NCBI GenBank assembly: GCA_030605305.1
Contig: JAUWIO010000052.1
Span: 1 to 6,210 of the forward strand
Source: Actinomycetes bacterium
GTDB taxonomy: Bacteria; Actinomycetota; Aquicultoria; CAJVYJ01; JAUVQD01
Length of the DNA stretch: 6,210 bases
Direction: 5' to 3'
The stretch's first letter is position 1. Each line of letters begins with the position of its first letter. Below, piece by piece: positions 1 to 6,210 of this stretch. The translations under genes were made by a program, and so were the position numbers. The notes under the pieces were generated by a model, which was not told the DNA's origin, made no database searches, and saw only the letters and a program-made list of their open reading frames with translations.

Positions 1-673
1 CCCGTCCCTCGCGGATGCGGGCGATGAAATCACCGTCAGCCCCCGATATAAGCCCGCCCTCTCCGGCAACGGCTAGTTTTGTCGGACTCATGCTAAAGAC
101 TTCCGCGTCTCCAAAGCCACCCACCGGTCGGCCCTGGTATTCTCCGCCCAAAGAATGCGCCGCATCGGTTATCAAGCGAAGCCCGTGCCGCTTCGCGATT
201 AAGGCCAGCTCCTCTTTATCGCACGGGTTCCCAAAGACGTCGACTCCGATGATCGCGCTCACATCGTCAGTTATGGCGGACTCGACCGCCTTGGGATCGA
301 GCGTCCACGTGTCCCTTTTAACGTCAACGAAAAGCGGCTCGACATTGTTCCACAAAAGAGCATGTGATGTCGCGAAAAAAGTAAAGGACGGAACGATCGC
401 CTTCCCCCGAAGACCAAGCAGCTTATAGGCAAGCATTAGAGCCGAGGTGCAGCTAGAAAGAGCGGCCGTCGGGCGCCCTATGAGCTCAGACGCCCGCTTT
501 TCGAGCTGAGCCACACGTAAATCATTGGTCAATCGCCCGCTTTCAAGCACGATCGCCAACTGCTCTGCCAGTTCCTGGGGTGGCGATAGCGTGGGGCAAT
601 TAAAGGGAAGCGGATCAGTAAAGACTGGATTACCACCCAAAATCGCCGGTCTATCGATCGACTTCACTACCAT
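1..673 (-). CDS. DegT/DnrJ/EryC1/StrS-family PLP aminotransferase, N-terminal part
   Basis: The first 224 codons of a fold-type I PLP enzyme; the 3' end lies outside the window (family members are usually about 370-400 residues). Such enzymes transaminate keto-sugar nucleotides to amino sugars for surface polysaccharide, glycan or antibiotic synthesis. Visible landmarks in family order: SGRLTND at 45-51, SSCTSAL at 73-79 (most members have SSGT; here Gly is Cys), VPSFTFFATSHA at 94-105, DVFGNPCD at 145-152, the ring-stacking region ITDAAHSLGG at 168-177, and SMSPTKLAVAGEGG at 194-207 with K199 as the expected Schiff-base lysine. The ATG at 673 is preceded by GAG four bases away; TTG one codon upstream and GTG at codon 3 are alternatives, and an in-frame TAG closes the frame just upstream. 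It begins 48 bp after the large cytochrome stop. The fold call is firm; the exact sugar substrate cannot be given, and a role linked to the cytochromes is unproven. Confidence 0.9.
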   Translation of the reverse strand, partial: MVVKSIDRPAILGGNPVFTDPLPFNCPTLSPPQELAEQLAIVLESGRLTNDLRVAQLEKRASELIGRPTAALSSCTSALMLAYKLLGLRGKAIVPSFTFFATSHALLWNNVEPLFVDVKRDTWTLDPKAVESAITDDVSAIIGVDVFGNPCDKEELALIAKRHGLRLITDAAHSLGGEYQGRPVGGFGDAEVFSMSPTKLAVAGEGGLISGADGDFIARIREGR

Positions 674-676
674 CAA

Positions 677-716
677 GCTCTATTCTACCGGAAAAGCCGT
701 CGTGCGAGAATAGAGC
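677..716. repeat. perfect 10-bp inverted repeat between cytochrome and aminotransferase genes
   Basis: GCTCTATTCT at 677-686 is matched exactly by its reverse complement AGAATAGAGC at 707-716, with a 20-bp spacer that itself holds a small CGG/CCG stem (689-691 with 697-699). It fills most of the 48-bp gap. In minus-strand RNA the downstream arm ends three bases before the ATG at 673 and contains the GAG that could serve as its ribosome site, so a hairpin could limit translation of the aminotransferase. A dyad operator or an RNA processing or 3'-protection stem are other options. No U-run follows on either strand, so a classical intrinsic terminator is not supported. The repeat is certain; its function is inference. 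Confidence 0.6.
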
Positions 717-721
717 GTTAT

Positions 722-3700
722 CTAATATGCGTGCTCATAACGGTAAAGTTCTTGTTCTTCCCGATGGCAATCGGATAAACAACCGCCCCCGGCCGGGTCA
801 TGCGTAAAAGCCGTCGTTCCCGAACTATCAGCGCCGGCCACGATTCTGATCAAATGCTTGGTAAAGCTGTTGCCGTGCACGTCATGGCACTGATAGCAGG
901 CTATGGACGACCCTTGGACATGATCGCCGTGCCCCCCGGGACCGCGGAAACGGCTGCCTTCGGCGCCGGCCACATAAACCTGCGACTCGTGGCAGATAGC
1001 ACAGAGATCGCCTTCGCGACCCCGCGGCGCCGCTTTACCGAACGAAGCCGCCAGCAAAGACGCGCACTTTGAGGTGTGCGGGCCTGAGGTCGGCGTCTCG
1101 GGGTCAGAACGATGACAATCTGAGCAATACATGGTGGCCCCGGTCTGCCACGGTCCGACCAGCGCGGCGTCTCGCAAGCCGGAATCACGAATAGGCGCCT
1201 CCACTGGATGATATGAGGGATTCGCCGGGTTAAAGAGGGTGGCCAAAGAGCTGGCATGACATTTTAGGCAGATCTCATATTCATAGGCTGCCGGCTCCGC
1301 CGGAATGAGCCGGGGCACGGTACCAGCACCCCCATTGACGGGCGTCTTGCCAAAGACGCCCTTGAGCGGCCCGGCGACCTCATTAGTCCCGGTCCACCGG
1401 CCCGAGCGGCCGCTGACATGAACATTGTGACAGTCGGGGCAACCGGGGCGGCCCTCGCCATCCCCGTGTGCCAAAGCCACTTCGATGGTCTCAGGCGTAG
1501 AGGATGCGCCGTGGCATGCAGAGCAAGGGCCGTCGGCGCCAAGGGAGCTCGAAAAAGCGGACGTGAGCGCGGCATGGGGCGCATGACAATCGCCACAGGT
1601 GGTCATGGCCGAATGAGTAGCCGATGTCCAGGCCTGCGCCTCTAGCCGCGGGGACCGTGATCCTGCGACCGCTCCTCTGTTAACGGTGCGTGCGACAAAC
1701 CGCCCCGGAGTCTCGGTGGCAGAGGGCAACGGGGCCCGCCCGTCGTGACAGGAGAAGCAGAATAGTTCACGGTCGCCCTCCCAGACCCGGCGAGAATTGA
1801 ATGGATCTACCAAGAATGCCATCTCTCCCTGCTCCGGTCGATGAAGGCTATGGCATGCTTGGCAATCAATGGCGGCCAAACCGTTCGCGTGCGCGCTCTC
1901 AGTTGAACTCATGGTCACGATAACCGCTTCATGGCATCCGCCGCATGTCCTCGGGCTCGAATCCGCGGCCACCAACTGGGCAGGGCTCAGGTCATGACAA
2001 CTCTGACAGCTTTTTGAGCCGGCCTTGATGTCGGCCAGAGCAACCCTACTGGCGGTGCCGTCATGGCATAGGCCGCAAGAAACCTCGCCCTCTCTTGCCG
2101 TCGAAGCCAGAAGGTGGCATCCGCGACAACTGCCGGCATCCACCAAAGCCGGTCGATGCTCGGCGGAGCCGATGTCCGCGATCGAAACTGCGGCCGTAGC
2201 CGCCCGGCTGACCAGGCCCGCGCCATTTACGGCCGCGACGGCATAATAGCGCCGGGAGGGTCCGGCTCGATTATCCGTAAATCGCATTGAGTCCGCGTTT
2301 ACGTCGAATGTGTCTAAGGCAGCGGATGAGTCCGCCGAAGACGCCGGCGTGGGAGTGGCTTCGATCGGGTGGTCGCTAAAAAAGAGGCGGTATCGATCAA
2401 TGCCGCTTTCACCGTCAGCCGCTCGACCCCACGTCAATATGACACTTTCTATCGCCTTTTCGGCCACCAGCGGGCTGGGAGCGCCGGGAGGCGATGTGTC
2501 GGCGGGATTGACGGCTATAAACGTCCCCTTGGCCGCCAGCGGGCCGTAAACAACACCTCGTGAAGGACTATCATAGGTGTGAAGCGAGCGAGGCAACACT
2601 AGCCAGCCTCCCCTTTTTGCTTTAAGAAAAACCGCCCCCTGAGGATCACCGGGGACTGTTAGCCGCAGACGGCGCAGGTGAAGTGGCCGGTCAGTGGAGA
2701 GCTCGACACCCGCTGACGGCGAAGCGGGGGCGCCGATCAGCCGGCGAGATTCGACCCTCAGCTCGACCGGCAGGGTCGTCGAGATGGGAGTGAGCGCTAT
2801 TAGGCTGTTTGAAGTCGTAAGCGTCCCGTCATGACCGGGGCGGACACTAAAAACAGCGCGAGTGGGGCGATTGCTCCGAACCGGGCTGCCACCGCTCTCT
2901 GCACCGCCGGCATCGACGGCCTTGACCTGATAATAGTAGAGGCCGGGCTGCCCATACTCTGTATCTATGAACTCTGTCCCGGTCACGGGGACCCGGTTGA
3001 TCGGTTCGTTCGCGCTACGGCGATCGCTTCCCCTATAAATATTGTAACCGCCTCTGATCGGGGGCTCGAAATCTCCGCCGGAATCCGGGGCGGACGGCGG
3101 TGCCCAGCTTAATTTGTTTTCATCACTACCGGAGACGACCGTAAGCTCCCGCGGGGCCCCTGGCGGGTGGTCCGATACTCCCACTGTCGAGAAGCTCCAA
3201 CGCTGGTCTTTAGCGAGCGAATTGCCGAACTCATCCCGGACGCCGCCGGCCAGGACTGCTTCGTACCGCGCCCCTAGCTCAAGCGCCCCCTCGGGAGAGA
3301 AAACGACCGTCATGGCTTGGCGATCGTACCGGACTGCACCGGGTACTTCTTCTCCTTCCATGTCATAAAGCCTGAACGTGCCCGGGCCAATACTTGAAGT
3401 ATCCAAACCGGACTCCGCGAAATTGACAGTAAGGAGTAGATCGGAATTGACATCAGTGGCGCCGGGACGGGGGAAAACCGAGGCGATCTCAGGCGGTGTG
3501 GTGTCCAGGAACACGGTGGCCCGGCTGCCCGCAGCGCCGGGAACGGTCTCATTTCCGGCGGCATCCCGCCACTGACCGTAAATGTGCCGACGGCCATCCT
3601 TTTGAGGCAGATCGACAGTAGCGGTCGTCGTGTAAGGGATATAGTCGACGGCCCGAAGTTCTTCCACACGGGCAGCGAAGCGCATCCAAACCGCCCCGGC

Positions 3701-4681
3701 TACCTCGCCCTTGATAGTCGCCCTGGCTTCCGCTACCAAAGAGCTGCCGCCGGCAGGGCCAAAACCAATAATGGCGGGCGGTCGATTATCTACCGTTATA
3801 AGAGTCGCAGCCGGTAATCGACTGGTGGTATGCGTGGCGTCTCCTGCCTGCGCGATGATCAATAATCGTCGCCCATCAGCTATCGGCGGGTCCCAGCGAC
3901 TTCGCCAAAACCTCTCCTCACCGACCGGGGGTGCGACATCGCTCTTGGTAAAAACAGGCTCCGACGACCAAGTGGAATCATGTGTATCCCAAAAGCGGCC
4001 GTCATCGCCGACAATAAGCAGATTGACGGCGTCATCGGTCCCCGGTCCGGTCGCGACCCCGGTGATCTGAACTGTCCCGGTGGTAAACGTACCTGCGAGC
4101 TCAGTGATGAACGTGTTCGGCCGGGAGGGCGCTGTCGTCGATGATCGGGTTGGCGCTAAGATCGCTTCTCCCGCCGGGGGGAGATATTGAGAAGCGCGCT
4201 CCCACTCTATTGCGGCCAGCTCCAAGCTCCCGCCGGCCGCAAGCGCCCGGACCGACTCGTAGTGGAACTGAAACGATCGGGGTTGGTCGGGACTCGCGCC
4301 GCCCAATATTTCAACAGCCGCCGTCGCCTCCCCCATTCGTAATGCCAAGACGCCGGTACGATATCGACCGCCGTCGGACAAGGATTCGACGCTTCGCAAT
4401 TGAGCCAGGGCCATCTCGGGCCGCCCTTGCCGCCACCATATATCGGCTAGAACTTCTCGCGCCCGGTCGTCTCCAGGCTTTTTCTCTAGATAACTCCGGA
4501 GTTCATCGCGGGCCTGGACCAGGCGGCCCTTCTCATACAGGACAGCCCACCGCTCTCGATCAGGCTCTCGATCTCCGCCCAGCGGCCCGTGGGCGGATAG
4601 TGCCCACCACGCGGCAGCCAGGACGACCAGAAGTGCGGTCGCCGCTATTGCCGGAGCGCGTGCTGGCCGTTTTTCGGTCAT
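722..4681 (-). CDS. large multidomain multiheme cytochrome (TPR-like, Ig-like, FN3, 14 heme sites)
   Basis: Exported cytochrome of 1319 residues, probably a surface or cell-envelope electron-transfer protein. Residues 11-30 are a hydrophobic signal peptide or anchor without an obvious cleavage site. Residues 43-166 are helical and TPR-like (YEKGRLVQARDELRSYL, then a WWRQGRPEMALAQL-type helix pair). Residues 190-395 look like two Ig-like beta domains (AAGN near 374, DTTPP at 393). Residues 395-500 fit bacterial Ig-like Big_5 (PGATDV, DEFGNSL, WSFST). FN3-like domains are at 503-605 and 730-835, with an unassigned beta-rich segment between. The heme block has 13 CXXCH motifs from C852 to C1262 plus CX3CH (CLSDCH) at C1301, only 13 residues before the C-terminus. 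Distal-His CXXCHxxH patterns occur at C940, C1029, C1081 and C1262. The ATG has only a weak AGG/GATGG purine signal, but an in-frame TGA lies four codons upstream, so longer forms are excluded. Substrate and partner cannot be read from sequence. Confidence 0.92.
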   Translation of the reverse strand: MTEKRPARAPAIAATALLVVLAAAWWALSAHGPLGGDREPDRERWAVLYEKGRLVQARDELRSYLEKKPGDDRAREVLADIWWRQGRPEMALAQLRSVESLSDGGRYRTGVLALRMGEATAAVEILGGASPDQPRSFQFHYESVRALAAGGSLELAAIEWERASQYLPPAGEAILAPTRSSTTAPSRPNTFITELAGTFTTGTVQITGVATGPGTDDAVNLLIVGDDGRFWDTHDSTWSSEPVFTKSDVAPPVGEERFWRSRWDPPIADGRRLLIIAQAGDATHTTSRLPAATLITVDNRPPAIIGFGPAGGSSLVAEARATIKGEVAGAVWMRFAARVEELRAVDYIPYTTTATVDLPQKDGRRHIYGQWRDAAGNETVPGAAGSRATVFLDTTPPEIASVFPRPGATDVNSDLLLTVNFAESGLDTSSIGPGTFRLYDMEGEEVPGAVRYDRQAMTVVFSPEGALELGARYEAVLAGGVRDEFGNSLAKDQRWSFSTVGVSDHPPGAPRELTVVSGSDENKLSWAPPSAPDSGGDFEPPIRGGYNIYRGSDRRSANEPINRVPVTGTEFIDTEYGQPGLYYYQVKAVDAGGAESGGSPVRSNRPTRAVFSVRPGHDGTLTTSNSLIALTPISTTLPVELRVESRRLIGAPASPSAGVELSTDRPLHLRRLRLTVPGDPQGAVFLKAKRGGWLVLPRSLHTYDSPSRGVVYGPLAAKGTFIAVNPADTSPPGAPSPLVAEKAIESVILTWGRAADGESGIDRYRLFFSDHPIEATPTPASSADSSAALDTFDVNADSMRFTDNRAGPSRRYYAVAAVNGAGLVSRAATAAVSIADIGSAEHRPALVDAGSCRGCHLLASTAREGEVSCGLCHDGTASRVALADIKAGSKSCQSCHDLSPAQLVAADSSPRTCGGCHEAVIVTMSSTESAHANGLAAIDCQACHSLHRPEQGEMAFLVDPFNSRRVWEGDRELFCFSCHDGRAPLPSATETPGRFVARTVNRGAVAGSRSPRLEAQAWTSATHSAMTTCGDCHAPHAALTSAFSSSLGADGPCSACHGASSTPETIEVALAHGDGEGRPGCPDCHNVHVSGRSGRWTGTNEVAGPLKGVFGKTPVNGGAGTVPRLIPAEPAAYEYEICLKCHASSLATLFNPANPSYHPVEAPIRDSGLRDAALVGPWQTGATMYCSDCHRSDPETPTSGPHTSKCASLLAASFGKAAPRGREGDLCAICHESQVYVAGAEGSRFRGPGGHGDHVQGSSIACYQCHDVHGNSFTKHLIRIVAGADSSGTTAFTHDPAGGGCLSDCHREEQELYRYEHAY

Positions 4682-4702
4682 CGAATACCATCAACCTGTG
4701 GT

Positions 4703-6178
4703 TTACGGAAGGCTATCAGGGATCTGATAGCGATGGAAAGGCTCGACGCTAAAGTAGATATAAGACGGATTCGTCTTCTCGTGACATCTGATGCAGAGCC
4801 CATCTTTTGAGGCCCATTTCAGTTTCTCATTGCCGCTCCCCATCGGGTTGTGGCAACTGGTGCAGCGCAAATACCCACCGCGGCGCGGATCGGGTTTTTC
4901 AAAACCCAGCGGATGCGAAAAGTAGCGGCGCGGACCGTGGCAGGTCAGACAAAGCGAGATGACCTCTCGCTGAATCAACCCGCTATAATCCGAGCCGTGC
5001 GGCTCATGACAGTTCAGACAGCTGCCGACTCCGCCTTCAGGCTGGTATGGAGAAGCATTGGTGTAAGCGATCGTGTTGTGCCCGATGGGCTCGTAGTTCT
5101 TCTGCTTGTCTCCATGGCATCTGAAGCAGATCTTATTGCCCTTAAGCGGGGCCTTCAACAGCTTGGCGTTCTCGGATCCATGCGGGAAATGACAACCCAG
5201 ACAAAGGCCTTGCCGGAACGGCGGCATCTGCACCGGCTTTTTCTTCATCTCAGCGATACCTTTGTGGCAACCAAGACAAAGGTCCGGCACAGGTTTATGC
5301 AGGAGCTTGTCGGTCGAGGTCCCGTGGGGGTTATGGCACTTAGGGCAGAGGCCAAGCTCGAAGGGCTCCATCTTCGTCTTCATCGAGAAGAACTTAGCGA
5401 TCGATTGATGGCAACTAATACACAGTGTCTTCGGCCGCCTCTTCAGTAGCGGCTTGACGTTTGAGGCATGGCCTCGGTGGCACGAGGTACAAGAACCCGC
5501 TTTAAAGGGCGGGTGCAGATTAGGCTCGAGGTAATACTTGGCTATCTTCTGATGGCATGAGAGACAAAGCGGTTTGACCGCCGCCTTCAGCATGAACGGT
5601 TGATCGGAAGCGTGCACCTCATGGCAACTAGTGCATTGTTTGTTCATGAATGGCGGCATCTTGATCTTCTTTTGCATGCCTACGTTATAGAGGTTTGTGT
5701 GGCAAGTGTCGGCGCATAGTTCTCGCAGGGGCCTCTTCAGTTCCGATTTCTCTTTCGGCTTCGGAGCTTCATCTGATGGCAACTGCTCATTTTTCAATAA
5801 GCGGCCTTGTTCGTCGATCCGAGTGTCGGTGAAACCAAGCAACTTCCGGACCGAGCTGATCGTGGTCACGATCTCGTCCCCGTGGCGGGTATGACAGGCG
5901 GTGCACTGTTTGCGGACAAAGGGATCGTGGACGGCCTTGCGCTTCATCAGCTCTAGCTGTTCGGCGTGGCAAGCCAGGCAGTCGCGGCTTTCGTAGATCT
6001 GAACGGCGGCCGGGCCGGTTTTTAAAGCGACATAACCGAGGCCACCGATCCCTCCGGCCGCGAGAAGAAAGCCGAGAAGCCAAAATAAAAGCGCACGACG
6101 TCGGCCTCGAACTTCATCCTCTTGGCCTTCCGTGATCGCTTCAATTTCGCGACCTTCTTCATCCTCAATATCCGGCAA
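4703..6178 (-). CDS. membrane-anchored 15-heme c-type cytochrome (doubled-CXXCH family)
   Basis: Probable electron carrier fixed to the outer face of the cytoplasmic membrane. Residues 1-28 are acidic and end in RGRRR; residues 29-52 form one transmembrane segment, so the positive-inside rule puts the heme domain outside. Fourteen CXXCH motifs begin at C67, 92, 182, 205, 230, 253, 278, 301, 326, 351, 387, 410, 439 and 462; a fifteenth site at C155 is CX3CH (CADTCH). Motifs alternate in pairs 23-25 residues apart, and C182-C326 repeat every 48 residues. Six paired sites continue as CXXCHxxH, the extra His being a likely distal ligand; C439 has Met there. A charged insert lies at residues 100-150. 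The start is TTG: an in-frame TAA lies just upstream, GAGGG sits 9 nt before it, and no alternative start precedes the membrane segment. The stop is 21 bp before the next cytochrome gene, suggesting co-expression. Family is clear; the redox partner is unknown. Confidence 0.93.
   Translation of the reverse strand: MPDIEDEEGREIEAITEGQEDEVRGRRRALLFWLLGFLLAAGGIGGLGYVALKTGPAAVQIYESRDCLACHAEQLELMKRKAVHDPFVRKQCTACHTRHGDEIVTTISSVRKLLGFTDTRIDEQGRLLKNEQLPSDEAPKPKEKSELKRPLRELCADTCHTNLYNVGMQKKIKMPPFMNKQCTSCHEVHASDQPFMLKAAVKPLCLSCHQKIAKYYLEPNLHPPFKAGSCTSCHRGHASNVKPLLKRRPKTLCISCHQSIAKFFSMKTKMEPFELGLCPKCHNPHGTSTDKLLHKPVPDLCLGCHKGIAEMKKKPVQMPPFRQGLCLGCHFPHGSENAKLLKAPLKGNKICFRCHGDKQKNYEPIGHNTIAYTNASPYQPEGGVGSCLNCHEPHGSDYSGLIQREVISLCLTCHGPRRYFSHPLGFEKPDPRRGGYLRCTSCHNPMGSGNEKLKWASKDGLCIRCHEKTNPSYIYFSVEPFHRYQIPDSLP
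5075..5656 (-). repeat. 48-residue (144-bp) two-heme tandem repeats inside the anchored cytochrome
   Basis: Three units of exactly 48 codons (residues 175-222, 223-270, 271-318; bases 5656-5513, 5512-5369, 5368-5225) are followed by a fourth slightly longer one, to about residue 368. Each has the order P-F, CXXCHxxH, a Leu-Lys rich spacer, CXXCH with a small amphipathic segment (KIAK, SIAK, GIAE), then P-F again. First cysteines are C182, C230, C278 and C326; second ones are C205, C253, C301 and C351. Units differ substantially in residues, so this is an old internal duplication kept by structure, not a recent DNA repeat. Two further pairs (C387/C410, C439/C462) continue the pattern with wider spacing. 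Confidence 0.85.
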
Positions 6179-6187
6179 AGTTTAAGA

Positions 6188-6192
6188 CCCTC
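6188..6192 (-). promoter_or_regulatory. Shine-Dalgarno GAGGG supporting a TTG start
   Basis: Read on the minus strand, GAGGG lies 9 nt before the TTG at 6178-6176. It is the best purine-rich ribosome site near any of the starts here and supports the unusual initiation codon. A TAA in the same frame at 6184-6182 excludes a longer form. Most of any promoter region lies beyond the window edge and cannot be judged. Confidence 0.6.
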
Positions 6193-6210
6193 GCGCATTG
6201 TAGGTATCCC

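Noticed and set aside
15..428. Plus-strand open frame of 137 codons
   Set aside because: The reverse strand here encodes the aminotransferase motifs in correct order, including the PLP lysine region, so this frame is a shadow.
677..716. Intrinsic terminator after the large cytochrome gene
   Set aside because: The stem is AT-mixed with a 20-base loop and lacks a following U-run in either direction.
901..1596. Two minus-strand frames of 118 and 110 codons inside the large cytochrome
   Set aside because: They overlap the heme block in another frame and are Arg/Pro/Ala rich without motifs. The cytochrome frame is continuous through both, so no frameshift is implied.
722..2134. Repeated ATGGCA/CATGGCAN-like words scattered on the plus strand, resembling a dispersed DNA repeat
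   Set aside because: These are the reverse complements of Cys-His codons in CXXCH motifs and follow from the coding sequence.
4141..4752. Plus-strand open frame of 203 codons
   Set aside because: It is antisense to the N-terminal part of the large cytochrome and the end of the anchored one, has a low-complexity Pro/Arg/Ser composition, and shows no recognisable motif. It is a GC-rich shadow frame.
4850..5449. Plus-strand open frame of 199 codons
   Set aside because: It lies wholly antisense to the heme repeats of the anchored cytochrome, whose regular CXXCH spacing proves the other strand codes.
6182..6208. Possible 3' end of a further upstream minus-strand gene (eight codons, DTYNARGS, then TAA)
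   Set aside because: Only eight codons are visible and another frame is equally open, so an upstream gene cannot be supported from this window.

Overview
The window holds three genes, all on the minus strand, packed head to tail: a 491-residue membrane-anchored multiheme c-type cytochrome (4703-6178), a 1319-residue multidomain multiheme cytochrome (722-4681), and the N-terminal 224 codons of a DegT/DnrJ/EryC1/StrS-type PLP aminotransferase (1-673, running off the window). Intergenic gaps are 21 bp and 48 bp, so one transcription unit reading right to left is plausible. The many plus-strand open frames are shadows of these genes. No RNA gene, mobile element or CRISPR array was seen.

The source looks like a GC-rich anaerobic or facultative bacterium with a large cytochrome complement, of the kind found in metal reducers and many uncultured lineages from sediment or the subsurface. 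The sequence does not fix the phylum, nor whether the cell has an outer membrane.

Right to left: the first cytochrome has a cytoplasmic acidic tail, one transmembrane segment and 15 heme sites, mostly in 48-residue units that each carry two hemes. The second has an N-terminal hydrophobic segment, a TPR-like helical region, several Ig-like/FN3 beta domains and a C-terminal block of 14 heme sites. Up to 29 c-type hemes are thus encoded in about 5.4 kb. The simplest inference is a membrane-to-surface electron relay: the anchored cytochrome takes electrons at the membrane and the large one, displaced outward by its beta domains, passes them to an acceptor or partner. No electron donor, porin or c-heme maturation gene is visible to test this.

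The most notable details are one CX3CH heme site in each cytochrome, a His-to-Met change in the last heme pair of the anchored protein, the TPR-Ig-FN3-multiheme architecture, and a perfect 10-bp inverted repeat immediately upstream of the aminotransferase start.
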